Notes: generated from the sequence alone by a model not told the origin. A stretch of DNA of 32,987 nucleotides from Nostoc sp. LEGE 12450 (GCF_015206895.1 NZ_JADEXU010000088.1:1-32987); one strand, 5' to 3'. Shown: positions 8,140 through 16,335, numbered from the stretch's first letter. Translations and numbers: made by a program.

Positions 8140-8676
8140 ATGAAAGCAGATCAATTCCTGAAAAACTATGCCGCAGGTGTCAGAGACTTTACCGGTGTCA
8201 ACTTAAGCGAGGCAAACTTAAGGGAAGCCAATCTCAGTGATGTAATTTTAGATAGAGCTATTTTAGATGGAGCTAATCTGAGTCATGCTAATCTAGCCCA
8301 GTCCAGTTTGATTGAAGCAGACTTAAATGGAGCCGATTTGACTAATGCTAACCTCAGTGGTAGCAACTTAAGCGGAGCTATTTTGGATGGAGCTATCTTG
8401 GATGGAGCAGCAATGGAAGGAGCTAATTTGAGTCAAGCTGATTTGACGGTTGCTAAGTTGATTGAAACTAACTTGAGTGAGGCGGATTTGCAGGAAGCGA
8501 GCTTGATAGCGGCGAATCTAGATGGAGCCGATTTGAGTGGTGCAGACTTAACTGTAGCCGACTTATCCCAGGCAAATCTCACCCAAGCAGATTTGAACCA
8601 GACAAATTTGAGCGGAGCAAATTTGCATGGAGCCAATGTAGAAGGAACGATTCTAGATGAGAATGCTGAAATCTAA
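8140..8676 (+). CDS. pentapeptide-repeat protein, 32 unbroken repeats
   Basis: After a 16-residue N-terminal cap (MKADQFLKNYAAGVRD) the protein is a single uninterrupted run of pentapeptides of the A(D/N)LXX type, from F17 to A176: 32 units, then EI. In this family four pentapeptides make one turn of a right-handed quadrilateral beta helix, so about eight turns are expected, with Leu (or Phe, Met, Val) facing inward. No signal peptide, membrane segment or extra domain is present, so a cytosolic rod is likely. Its biological role cannot be read from the sequence: known members range from gyrase-protecting mimics (Qnr/MfpA) to proteins of unknown use, and cyanobacteria carry many. It is alone, with control DNA on both sides. 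Confidence 0.92.
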   Translation: MKADQFLKNYAAGVRDFTGVNLSEANLREANLSDVILDRAILDGANLSHANLAQSSLIEADLNGADLTNANLSGSNLSGAILDGAILDGAAMEGANLSQADLTVAKLIETNLSEADLQEASLIAANLDGADLSGADLTVADLSQANLTQADLNQTNLSGANLHGANVEGTILDENAEI

Positions 8677-8721
8677 TTTCTTTAACATGGCTTATGATGT
8701 GAAAAATAACTAGTAAACTAA

Positions 8722-8743
8722 ACAATGGGCTTAAGCCCATTGT
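8722..8743. repeat. 22-bp perfect palindrome
   Basis: ACAATGGGCTT and AAGCCCATTGT are exact reverse complements with no loop, 46 bases after the pentapeptide-repeat gene. It may act as a terminator in either direction or be a dispersed repeat. There is no U tract after it. Confidence 0.6.
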
Positions 8744-8957
8744 CTAAAAGCGATCAAATGTCCGCTACAGTTTATTTAGTTAGTTTATTGCTATTGTCTT
8801 GACTGGTTTAGCATCACTGACTTTTGATGAAAAATTATTCAGCCACAATTAACAAGTTTGTATGTGCATAGGCATCGCACATTTATGATAAATTAAATCC
8901 AGCTTCGGGCTGGATAATAGCTAGAGACAGTTTTGAGATTGAATGTTTTCTTGATTT

Positions 8958-9167
8958 TTAACTTACCAAATCAACTAAGGCGTTCGATTGGAAGCGGACT
9001 ATAGATGAAACAGAGCAACCGCGATAATTCTCAGAAGTGAATACTGATAGTGTGATATTAGCTTGACCAGGATCTAATATGCGTTTTACCTTGCAGGTTT
9101 GCATTTTGTTGTTGCAGTAAGCAATAATGCGATCGCCAGCCTTGACATCCAACGCTTGAATTTTCAC
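8958..9167 (-). CDS. small conserved-looking hypothetical protein
   Basis: A 69-residue protein starting at GTG 9167, with GAGGTTG about eight bases upstream on the coding strand. It begins MKIQALDVKAGDRIIAYCNN and ends FQSNALVDLVS. The pattern of short beta strands (VKAGDRIIAY, QTCKVKRILD, NITLSVFT, SSIVRF) suggests a small all-beta barrel, somewhat like KOW/SH3-type folds. I do not recognise a named family. The start signal and the coherent hydrophobic pattern argue that it is real, but it is unlinked to neighbours: the pentapeptide gene converges on it and a 492-base gap lies upstream. Confidence 0.6.
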   Translation of the reverse strand: MKIQALDVKAGDRIIAYCNNKMQTCKVKRILDPGQANITLSVFTSENYRGCSVSSIVRFQSNALVDLVS

Positions 9168-9659
9168 TTAATATCAACCTCGCCCAAGATTTTGTTTAGC
9201 TAAAATAAAACATATTGTTATATTTTACTTGCTCAACAATTTAAATATTTATTTAACTATAACACAAAAACTAAGGGTTTTAAATGCTATCAATTTAATC
9301 TTGATAATGTCAAGTTGATTTATCCTCAAAACTCTATTAAATGCTGGATTTTCAAAAAATAAGGATAAATACCGACCTTCTTGCGGCATCTGGTACAGCA
9401 GGGCAAAAACAGGACTTACGCATTGAAAACCTGAAACCTTGTTCGCGTATGCGCTTCGCGCCTTTCCTTAAGAAAGCTTGATTTTTTATGATTTTGTTCT
9501 CATATTCTGTATGGGAACGAGCAAAACTCAATTAGTAAGACTTGGGTTGAAAATTCAGATGGTGGTAAATCTCCACTTTGCTCTAAATTTTTGCGAGTCA
9601 GATTTTTTCTTTCGATGTTTTTGTTACAATTATTGAAATTTTTACCTAAAAATACCACT
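9168..9659. other. intergenic stretch, no gene seen
   Basis: AT-rich, with no coding-like frame. Around 9412-9470 it carries text of the Nostoc dispersed-repeat kind (GGACTTACGCATTGAAAA, then TATGCGCTTCGCGCC). It should contain the promoters of the two diverging genes on its sides. The TTG at 9591 and ATG at 9615 could extend the next gene but give an unlikely hydrophobic leader. Confidence 0.45.
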
Positions 9660-10709
9660 ATGGCTTTATATGCTGAATTACATAGACATCTAGGCGGTTC
9701 CGTCGTACCGCGAGTTCTATGGCGATATTTCGAGCGACATTCTTCGGAGTTGATTTCCCGCTTTGCTGACTATTCACAATTTGAAGATTTTTACACCCGT
9801 CCACGCAACACCCTGGATGAGTATCTAGAATTACACACCTTGGTAGAAAGTGTGCAAACTGTGGAGACTTTGCCTTACTTTATCTATCGCTTGGTGCGGG
9901 GTGCTTACATTTTTGAAAATTTGGCATATCTAGAACTGCGTTACACTCCCTATTTGCGGACACCTGAACATCTGAATCAATCACAGAGAATTGACAAGAT
10001 GGCAGAAATTGTGAAAGTAGTAGGACTTGCAAGCCACCAGCCAGAATATCCGATTGTTACTAGCCAAATTCTCTGTATGCATACGCGCCTACCTTATGAG
10101 GTGAACAAGGCGATTGTTGATTTGGCGGCGCAAAATAAGCAGTATGTCTGTGCAGTAGATGTAGCAGGGGGTGATAGCTATTATGCCGATAGCTTAGAAG
10201 AATGGATTAGCTTATATGATTATGCGCGATCGCTAGGCGTTAACACCACGGGACATCTATATGAAACCACTGCCGGTTGTTACCCCGAACTATTACCCTA
10301 CCTGATGCGAATCGGTCACGGTATTCAAATACCCCTACTGTATCCAGAGTTACTTAATGATGTAGCTAGACGCGGACAGTGTTTAGAGGTTTGCCCGACA
10401 ACTTACTTAAAAACTGGTACTTTGCAAGATATACGTCAACTCAAATTAGTTTTTGACCGTTGTTTTGATGCTGGGGTCGATATTGCTATCTGTACTGATA
10501 ATGCTGGGTTGCACAATGTGCGTCTACCGTTTGAGTATGAAAATCTCTTAACTTACGACATTATCAGTTTTAAACAACTACAAGCTTGTCAGGATGCCGC
10601 TTTCCGTCATGCTTTCGCTTGGCCTTACAGTGAACGTCCTGCATCTTTGTTGAACGATTTGCTCAAACCTGAACCACCTAAAGTTTTGGCAACAAGAGAT
10701 AGTAATTAA
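9660..10709 (+). CDS. adenosine deaminase-like amidohydrolase
   Basis: A 349-residue member of the adenosine/AMP deaminase family of zinc hydrolases. All metal and catalytic positions are visible: H8 and H10 in ELHRHLGGS, H199 with the catalytic-type E202 in GHLYE, H220 in RIGHG, and D280 in CTDN. In classical adenosine deaminase the last motif is TDDP; here the second Asp, which contacts the purine ring, is Asn (N281), and the first motif has HLGGS instead of HLDGS. The fold and hydrolytic chemistry look intact, but the substrate may not be plain adenosine. I choose ATG 9660 because the family motif starts within a few residues; the TTG at 9591 would add a hydrophobic leader. It stands alone, 283 bases before the convergent rhodanese gene. 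Confidence 0.85.
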   Translation: MALYAELHRHLGGSVVPRVLWRYFERHSSELISRFADYSQFEDFYTRPRNTLDEYLELHTLVESVQTVETLPYFIYRLVRGAYIFENLAYLELRYTPYLRTPEHLNQSQRIDKMAEIVKVVGLASHQPEYPIVTSQILCMHTRLPYEVNKAIVDLAAQNKQYVCAVDVAGGDSYYADSLEEWISLYDYARSLGVNTTGHLYETTAGCYPELLPYLMRIGHGIQIPLLYPELLNDVARRGQCLEVCPTTYLKTGTLQDIRQLKLVFDRCFDAGVDIAICTDNAGLHNVRLPFEYENLLTYDIISFKQLQACQDAAFRHAFAWPYSERPASLLNDLLKPEPPKVLATRDSN

Positions 10710-10992
10710 CGACCACCTAAAGATAAGCAAAAAGTAAGGTGATTTAATGTTAATTAATGTTGCAATCACTGGTTTTTATTATGATGCTGTAGAGAAAGCT
10801 GTAATGCACAATAGATATCTTGCAAAAATAATGTTTTAGAAATTAAACCACAGATGTTCACAGATAATTCATCGGTGTTTATTTGTGGTTAATTTTTCGC
10901 TAATTCTGATTTTTGCTAGAAGTCTAATGTGCAGTACAAAAAACCAGCAATGATGAAATAAATAGAGTTAGATTAGTATGCCTCGGTTAACT

Positions 10993-11328
10993 TTAAGCGC
11001 CAACACCTTCTGTAGCACCACCGACTGAAATCCAAGCTGCAAGGCCACCTTTGATTTCCGCTACTTCAACAAATCCTGCCCCTCTCAGAATTTGTGCAGC
11101 CTGGGTTGTATGCTCATCAGTATCGCCATAGATATAAATATGGCGTTCTTTATGTAGAGAAGATTTGGCTTTAGATGCCAAATCGTCTAATGGAATGGGT
11201 ATTGCTCCACTGATCCGACCGTGATTGAAGGTGTGGCGATCGCGCACATCAACAATTGTAAAACCTGGTTGACCCCATTGCAAACGGGTCTTTAAATCAT
11301 GGACATCAGCAACTAAATTATTACTCAT
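10993..11328 (-). CDS. rhodanese-like domain protein lacking the active-site Cys
   Basis: A single rhodanese domain of 111 residues. FTIVDVRDRHTFNHGRISGA is the usual entry to the fold (VDVR, then the GHI-type turn), and EIKGGLAAW is the usual exit. The active-site loop, normally YCxxGxRS, reads YGDTDEHT, so the persulfide-forming Cys is Gly at residue 68. It should therefore not transfer sulfur; Cys-less rhodanese domains usually serve as binding or regulatory modules. No other domain is present. It diverges from mutL across 158 bases. In the 283 bases upstream of its stop toward the deaminase gene I see no gene, only a weak ATTAAACCACA-type inverted repeat. Confidence 0.88.
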   Translation of the reverse strand: MSNNLVADVHDLKTRLQWGQPGFTIVDVRDRHTFNHGRISGAIPIPLDDLASKAKSSLHKERHIYIYGDTDEHTTQAAQILRGAGFVEVAEIKGGLAAWISVGGATEGVGA

Positions 11329-11486
11329 AAGCTTTTCCTGCTTATAACCTCACAAGCAATTTATCAAAAATCGCCTTTTAATTGAGTTTTCAGTGTAATA
11401 AGTTAATAATTTGCAACTAGTTAGCTGAAAATAATCTCTCATCTCTCCCTACTTCCCTTACCCCCAGAAGCTATAAACTATAATTT

Positions 11487-13193
11487 ATGGCATCTATTAT
11501 TCAAGCTCTACCAACAGAAGTCGTATATCTCATTACAGCTGGTGAGGTAATCGACTCTTTAGCCTCTGTGGTGCGGGAATTGGTAGAAAATTCCTTAGAC
11601 GCAGGTGCAACGCGAATTGTGGTTTCTTTATGGCCGCAGCAATGGCGAATTCGTGTGGCAGATAATGGTTGTGGAATGAACCTAGATGATTTGCAACAAG
11701 CAGCCACAGCCCACAGCACCAGTAAAATTCGCTCTAGTGCCGATTTATGGAAAATTAACAGTTTAGGGTTTCGTGGTGAGGCGTTACACAGCTTAACAAC
11801 TCTGGCAGATTTGGAAGTTTTGAGTCGTCCTGTGGATGGAAAATTAGGATGGCGGATTAGCTATGGCAATGGTGGGAAAGTTGTGCAAGTTGAAGTAACT
11901 GCGATCGCACCTGGTACAGTGGTGACAGTTTCTCATCTTTTCGGTAATTGCTCATCACGTCGTCAGGGATTGCCCACAACAGCACAGCAAATGAAAGCCG
12001 TGCAAGCCACAATTTACCAAATCGCCTTATGTCATCCCCACGTCACCTGGCAGATTTGGCAAAATGACCGTCAATGGTTCACCATCTCTCCGGCTAGAAC
12101 AACTGGGCAACTCCTACCGCAGATTTTACCCCAAGTGCGACAAGGTGACTTGCAAGAAGTCAAACTCGAAATACCCAATCCTCCCCACTCCCCACTCCCT
12201 TGTACAGACGCGATTCATCGCGTCTCTCCCCACTCAGCACTCATTTTAGTGGTAGGATTACCCGATCGCTGTCATCGTCATCGTCCAGATTGGGTACGTG
12301 TAGCTATCAACGGAAGGATGGTTAAGACACCGGAACTAGAGCAAACGATATTATCAGCATTTCACAGAACATTACCACGCGATCGCTATCCAATTTGTTT
12401 CTTACATCTTGCCATTTCCCCCGATCAAATTAACTGGAATCGCAATCCAGCAAAAACAGAAATTTACCTCAACGAAATCATTTATTGGCAAGAGCAAATT
12501 ACCCAAGCAATTAACCAAGCGCTCAGTATCTCTTCTTCCAATCTCAAAGAAGCTGTTCACACAACACGAGTTAGTAAATTACTTAAAGCCGCAGAAGCCA
12601 AAGGCGGCTACAATTTTAATCCTCAAAATCCCAAGGAAGATTGCAAAAATCCTAATTCCTTGAAGGCTCTTGCTCAAGTTAGCAACACCTATATTGTGGC
12701 TGAACATCCAGGTGGTATGTGGTTAGTAGAACAACACATCGCCCACGAGCGAGTTTTGTATGAGCAATTATGCGATGATTGGCAACTTGTCCCCGTCGAA
12801 CCGCCAATCATTCTTTATCAATTGTCGCTAGCGCAAGTATCGCAATTGCAACGCATCGGTTTAGATATAGAACCCTTTGGCGAGCAACTTTGGGCTGTCC
12901 GAAACATACCTGCACCTTTGCAACAGCGAGACGACTGTGCAGAAGCAATTTTAGAGCTTAGTTGGGGAGGCGATTTACAAACAGCCCAAGTAGCCGTCGC
13001 CTGTCGCAGTGCCATTCGGAATGGTACACCCATGAATCAACAAGAAATGCAGACACTTTTAGATAATTGGCAACGCACTCGCAACCCTCGCACCTGTCCC
13101 CACGGACGGCCAATTTATTTATCCTTAGAAGAATCAGCTTTAGCCCGGTTTTTCCGGCGTAATTGGGTAATTGGGAAAAGTCATGGAATTTAA
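11487..13193 (+). CDS. mutL: DNA mismatch repair protein MutL, endonuclease type
   Basis: MutL couples mismatch recognition by MutS to strand incision. The N-terminal GHKL ATPase motifs are all present: RELVENSLDAG (catalytic-type E31, Mg-binding N35), DNGCGM, TSKI and GFRGEAL. The C-terminal part carries the metal-dependent nicking site of MutH-lacking bacteria: EQHIAHERVLYE from residue 415 (family DQHAxxE, here Glu first and Ile for Ala), ACRSAIR, CPHGRP and the final FFRRN. It is therefore likely a nicking MutL. At 568 residues it is ordinary or slightly short. Residues about 232-251 are encoded by a repetitive element (12181-12231) that keeps the frame, placed between two strands of the ATPase transducer subdomain. 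MutS is not in the window. The gene ends 38 bases from the convergent Uma2 gene. Confidence 0.96.
   Translation: MASIIQALPTEVVYLITAGEVIDSLASVVRELVENSLDAGATRIVVSLWPQQWRIRVADNGCGMNLDDLQQAATAHSTSKIRSSADLWKINSLGFRGEALHSLTTLADLEVLSRPVDGKLGWRISYGNGGKVVQVEVTAIAPGTVVTVSHLFGNCSSRRQGLPTTAQQMKAVQATIYQIALCHPHVTWQIWQNDRQWFTISPARTTGQLLPQILPQVRQGDLQEVKLEIPNPPHSPLPCTDAIHRVSPHSALILVVGLPDRCHRHRPDWVRVAINGRMVKTPELEQTILSAFHRTLPRDRYPICFLHLAISPDQINWNRNPAKTEIYLNEIIYWQEQITQAINQALSISSSNLKEAVHTTRVSKLLKAAEAKGGYNFNPQNPKEDCKNPNSLKALAQVSNTYIVAEHPGGMWLVEQHIAHERVLYEQLCDDWQLVPVEPPIILYQLSLAQVSQLQRIGLDIEPFGEQLWAVRNIPAPLQQRDDCAEAILELSWGGDLQTAQVAVACRSAIRNGTPMNQQEMQTLLDNWQRTRNPRTCPHGRPIYLSLEESALARFFRRNWVIGKSHGI
12181..12231 (+). 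repeat. heptamer tandem repeat plus palindromic element inside mutL
   Basis: Two copies of the heptamer CTCCCCA (12181-12194) run into CTCCCTT, then AGACGCGAT/ATCGCGTCT (12206-12214, 12217-12225; loop TC), then another CTCCCCA at 12225-12231. This is typical of cyanobacterial intergenic repeats (STRR and palindromic kinds) but here it is translated in frame as part of MutL. Confidence 0.75.
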
Positions 13194-13231
13194 TTTTAAA
13201 TTTAGCGCAAGCGCATGAAATTTTAATTAAC

Positions 13232-13783
13232 TTAACTATTAATAATCTGTTCCACCGCAACAGAAATATCTGGAAATGCTAGCGGTTGAATTGTTCCCGT
13301 GGTTAATGTCAATTTTGTTGCATACTCTCCATCTAAGATTTCTCGAAACACTACTAAGTGTAGCTTTTTAAGATTTACAACCCAATACTCTAAAATACCT
13401 GCTTCTGCGTAAATTTTGGTTTTCTTCTCTAAATCTTTTTCTAAACTGGAGTTAGCATACTCAATCAACCAGAAAATATTTTCTGGATAGGGATGATGCT
13501 CTCGATACTCGCGTCCCAAACGTTGGACAATGGCAATATCTGGTTCTGGTTCCGAGTCGTTGGGTAAGGTAATAGGCTTGGCTTGTCGGATTTTGGCGCG
13601 TTCAGCCAATAACTTTGCTAGATACTCACCAGCTTCATCACTACAATAAGCATGGGGTTCCCCTTCCGGCGACATTTCGACAATTTCCCCCTTAAGTAAT
13701 TCAACTTTGCGATCGCTCAAAATACCAGCATCAATCATGCGGTGATACTCTTCAATCGTCCATTTAGCAACAATAAAAGTCAT
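13232..13783 (-). CDS. Uma2-family (DUF820) putative nuclease
   Basis: A 183-residue protein of the Uma2/DUF820 family, very numerous in cyanobacteria, with a PD-(D/E)xK nuclease-like fold. The start MTFIVAKWTIEEYHRMID and the KVELLKGEIVEMSPEGEPH stretch are typical. The core residues are visible as EPEPDIAIV (D82), LIEYANSSLEKD (E108) and the following EKKTKIYAEAGILEYWVV (K120/K121). Family members are thought to be restriction-like enzymes or transposon-linked, but no activity is established for most. GGGAGG lies about 12 bases before the start. It is convergent with mutL and has no partner gene; no transposase is near. Confidence 0.9.
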   Translation of the reverse strand: MTFIVAKWTIEEYHRMIDAGILSDRKVELLKGEIVEMSPEGEPHAYCSDEAGEYLAKLLAERAKIRQAKPITLPNDSEPEPDIAIVQRLGREYREHHPYPENIFWLIEYANSSLEKDLEKKTKIYAEAGILEYWVVNLKKLHLVVFREILDGEYATKLTLTTGTIQPLAFPDISVAVEQIINS

Positions 13784-14028
13784 GAGGATTGATTCCTCCC
13801 AATAATTCTTGATATTTTACCATCTTAAATGGGCTTCAAAGGAAGCCGCTAGCGCCTCTGTGTCCTTGTAGTCAAGATTGAGGCTATACTTAATTGGCAA
13901 AAAAATACAATCTAATTTCTATAAAAGCTATTAATTTTTATTGAAGTTTAATACTTATACCTTCGGGTAGAAGGAAAACACTATTGTAATTTCTAAGCTA
14001 GTGATTAAGTTTTTTGATGGATTAAATT

Positions 14029-14304
14029 ATGCTGAACATTATTGCTTGGATTATTCTGGGTTTAATTGCTGGAGCTATAGCAAAAGCTATTTATCCTGGT
14101 CGTCAAGGTGGTGGAATTGCTTCAACTATGGTTTTAGGTATCATAGGTGCTGTGATCGGGGGAATTTTAATTACTCTTTTAGAGACAGGGAGATTTCAAT
14201 TAACTGCTGCAACCCTTAGTATCCCCGGTGTAATTGTTGCTGTAATTGGCGCAATAATTGCCATCTTTCTCTGGAACTTATTAGCTAATCGTGCCACTTA
14301 TTAG
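14029..14304 (+). CDS. GlsB/YeaQ/YmgE-type small membrane stress protein
   Basis: A 91-residue, glycine-rich integral membrane protein with three hydrophobic helices (about residues 1-20, 30-52 and 62-85). The first helix contains IIAWIILGLIAGAIAKAI, followed by PGRQGGGIASTMVLGIIGAV; this is the signature of the GlsB/YeaQ/YmgE family, sometimes labelled transglycosylase-associated. Members are induced by general or acid stress in other bacteria; the molecular function is unknown. A GATGG sequence lies nine bases upstream of the ATG. The gene converges with a CsbD-like stress gene 169 bases away, which fits a shared stress theme but not an operon. Confidence 0.88.
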   Translation: MLNIIAWIILGLIAGAIAKAIYPGRQGGGIASTMVLGIIGAVIGGILITLLETGRFQLTAATLSIPGVIVAVIGAIIAIFLWNLLANRATY

Positions 14305-14381
14305 TTGAATTAAATCTCTAAAAAAATCGTGGTTAAAAGCAATTTCTTAGGAATTCCCCCTTTCAGATTTTACGCAAATAC

Positions 14382-14411
14382 AAAAACTCCACTTCCTCAA
14401 GGTTAGTGGAG
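14382..14411 (-). terminator. terminator of the CsbD-like gene
   Basis: CTCCACT (14387-14393) and AGTGGAG (14405-14411) form a 7-bp stem with an 11-base loop. On the minus strand it is followed by TTTTTG. It lies 62 bases after the CsbD-like stop codon. Confidence 0.7.
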
Positions 14412-14473
14412 TAATTAATGTTAAGGTATCAGTAATGAATCATGGTTAGTGTTGCTGCACTGCAAAAACTAAA

Positions 14474-14656
14474 TTAGTCTAAAGCTTTCTTAAGTTCATC
14501 TTTAATGTTTTCTACAGTGTGACCAACTTGGGCTTCAGCTTGCTTTGCTTGTCCTTCAGCTTTATCTTGGGGATTTCCAGTTATTTCACCCACAACCTCT
14601 TGGATTTTTCCTTCAATATTTTTTACAGTAGCTTCTACTCTTTTTTCGGTACTCAT
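14474..14656 (-). CDS. CsbD-like stress protein
   Basis: A 60-residue hydrophilic, helix-forming protein of the CsbD family: MSTEKRVEATVKNIEGKIQE, then VVGEITGNPQDKAEGQAKQ, and a Lys/Glu-rich tail. CsbD proteins are small general-stress proteins (sigma-B dependent in Bacillus), and their biochemical role is unknown. The sequence has no Cys or Trp and many Lys, Glu and Ala, as expected of an unstructured or helical protectant. It is followed by its own terminator and converges with the GlsB-like gene. Confidence 0.9.
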   Translation of the reverse strand: MSTEKRVEATVKNIEGKIQEVVGEITGNPQDKAEGQAKQAEAQVGHTVENIKDELKKALD

Positions 14657-14836
14657 GGTTTTTATGTCTAGCTTGTAGTTGATTCAGCTATTACATAAAC
14701 TAACAGTAATGTATTCTTTTTGACCTCCATCAACCGATAGAAGAATTCGGTCGATTATGTATCTTAAGATAGATACGGTGAGCTACAGAGTAAGCAGGTC
14801 AAAAAATCCGAATTCATAAAAATTTGCACTGTTCAC

Positions 14837-14865
14837 ATCCCCGACTTCTTTGAGAAGCCGGGGAT
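14837..14865. repeat. ATCCCCG-type hairpin repeat
   Basis: ATCCCCGACTTCT and AGAAGCCGGGGAT pair over 13 positions with one A-C mismatch around TTG. This form is common between genes in Nostoc-type genomes. It lies 95 bases before the TIGR02587-like gene. The rest of the 303-base gap 14657-14959 shows no gene. Confidence 0.6.
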
Positions 14866-14959
14866 TTAACTTTTCACAAAGTATTTAGGACTGCTATATA
14901 CATCTTCATAGAAAATTAGATAAGTCAAAGTATATTTTCAATAAAAGGGCAAAAAAGGA

Positions 14960-15838
14960 GTGGCAACAAAACGTCAAAAAGATGTATGGAGGAGTGAGAT
15001 TAATGACATTATTCGGGGTGCTTGCGGAGGTTTTTTATTTGGCATCCCTTTACTGTACACAATGGAGGTTTGGTGGATTGGATCGCTGGCAAAACCACAA
15101 ATGATGATGATGGCGATCGCATTTATGTTTATCGTGGTGTACTTGCTCAATCAGACAGAAGGCTTTCGGAAACGCAGATATAGCTGGCTAGCTCCTCAAG
15201 CCGCAATGGATACCGTAGAAGCGATCGCGATCGGACTAGCTTGCTCTACCTTTCTGCTGCTACTATTGCGAGAATTGACGCTAGAAACTTCCCTAAAAGA
15301 ATCTTTAGGTAAAATCATTTTTGAAAGTGTACCATTTGCTCTTGGTGTAGCATTAGCCAATCAGTTGTTGGGAGATAGTAGAAACAGCAATGGAGAAGGA
15401 CAAAAAGCCGACAGCAGAACCAGCAACAAAAAAGATGAGTTAAACGCCACCTTTGCCGATATCGGTGGAACCCTAATTGGTGCAACCATAATTGCATTTA
15501 ACATCGCTCCAACAGATGAAATTACTATGCTTGCAGCCGCAGCCTCGCCACCTTGGGAGTTGGCAATGATCACCACATCTTTGCTGATTTCTTATGGCAT
15601 TGTATTTCAGGCAGGCTTTTCTGATCAACGAAAGCGAAGACAGCAAAAGGGAATTTTCCAACGACCATCAAGCGAAACCATTATGTCTTACCTAGTGTCA
15701 CTGCTAGCAAGCGCTTTTATGCTGTGGTTCTTTCAAAAGTTAACTTTTAGCGATCCTTGGACAATGTGGTTAGATCACACCTTGATGTTGGGCTTACCTG
15801 CAACTATTGGCGGTGCAGCTGGCAGGTTAGCAATATGA
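14960..15838 (+). CDS. TIGR02587-type integral membrane protein
   Basis: A 292-residue inner-membrane protein with about seven hydrophobic helices in two groups (about residues 20-125 and 165-290) joined by a charged loop (about 140-165). The N-terminal RSEINDIIRGACGGFLFGIP and LLYTMEVWW match my memory of the TIGR02587 family of uncharacterised membrane proteins. The start is GTG 14960; it is the only in-frame start after the stop at 14942, and AAAAGG lies about twelve bases upstream while the AAGGAG directly touches it, so translation may be weak. The stop overlaps the start of the next gene in ATGA, so the two are almost certainly translated together. No function is known. Confidence 0.82.
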   Translation: MATKRQKDVWRSEINDIIRGACGGFLFGIPLLYTMEVWWIGSLAKPQMMMMAIAFMFIVVYLLNQTEGFRKRRYSWLAPQAAMDTVEAIAIGLACSTFLLLLLRELTLETSLKESLGKIIFESVPFALGVALANQLLGDSRNSNGEGQKADSRTSNKKDELNATFADIGGTLIGATIIAFNIAPTDEITMLAAAASPPWELAMITTSLLISYGIVFQAGFSDQRKRRQQKGIFQRPSSETIMSYLVSLLASAFMLWFFQKLTFSDPWTMWLDHTLMLGLPATIGGAAGRLAI

Positions 15839-16233
15839 CTCAAACAGAACAACCACCAAAGCGCTCAATTGCTGAGTGGGTAACATTCAACGTCGCCTCA
15901 CTTATCCTAGCAATCATTGTGAGTTTAGTAGGTTACACTTGGCTGAACGAAAAGAATCAACCTCCCATCCTTTCTGTTTCCAAAAAAGAAACAATTCGGG
16001 AAATTGATGGACAATTTTATGTTCCCTTTGAAGTGGTAAATACTGGAGGAGATACAGCTGAGTCAGTTCAGATTATGGCTGAGTTACTGATTGACGGCAA
16101 AGTTACAGAAACAGGAGAGCAACAGATCGACTTTTTATCTAGTGGGGAAAGTGAAGAAGGCGCATTTATCTTTAGCAAAAACCCGCGCCAAGGTCAGTTA
16201 AATTTTCGTGTTGGTAGTTATAAATTGCCCTAG
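15835..16233 (+). CDS. TIGR02588-type membrane-anchored protein
   Basis: A 132-residue protein that starts at ATG 15835, overlapping the previous stop. After a short cytoplasmic segment (MTQTEQPPKRSIAEW) there is one membrane helix (about residues 17-41). A soluble beta-rich domain follows outside the cytoplasm (FYVPFEVVNTGGDTAESVQI and onward), reminiscent of the TIGR02588 family, which pairs with TIGR02587. The domain pattern of alternating strands and NTGG/SGES turns suggests an immunoglobulin-like fold. A longer frame from 15757 exists but would overlap the first gene by 82 bases and has no start signal. The pair probably forms one membrane complex of unknown role. Confidence 0.82.
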   Translation: MTQTEQPPKRSIAEWVTFNVASLILAIIVSLVGYTWLNEKNQPPILSVSKKETIREIDGQFYVPFEVVNTGGDTAESVQIMAELLIDGKVTETGEQQIDFLSSGESEEGAFIFSKNPRQGQLNFRVGSYKLP

Positions 16234-16272
16234 TGAAGATTTAAAACCGCAGTTGCAAGAGGTAGAAAGAGC

Positions 16273-16304
16273 AAATCATCCGGGGTTGAATCCCTGGATG
16301 ATTT
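16273..16304. terminator. hairpin between convergent genes
   Basis: AAATCATCCGGGG (16273-16285) pairs with CCCTGGATGATTT (16292-16304), 13 positions with one G-T wobble, around a 6-base loop. It lies between the ends of the TIGR02588-like gene and the convergent STAND gene. No strong U tract is on either side, so it may terminate weakly both ways. Confidence 0.55.
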
Positions 16305-16335
16305 GGAGTCACTGAACGGAATCTTATATTTCATT

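Noticed and set aside
8433..8636. Minus-strand frame rich in KSA/KFA
   Set aside because: Complement of the pentapeptide repeats.
12958..13260. 100-residue minus-strand frame across the mutL end
   Set aside because: Antisense to conserved MutL motifs ACRSAIR and CPHGRP.
16281..16296. tRNA T-arm-like text (GGGGTTGAATCCC)
   Set aside because: No acceptor, D or anticodon arms around it; it is the loop of a simple hairpin.
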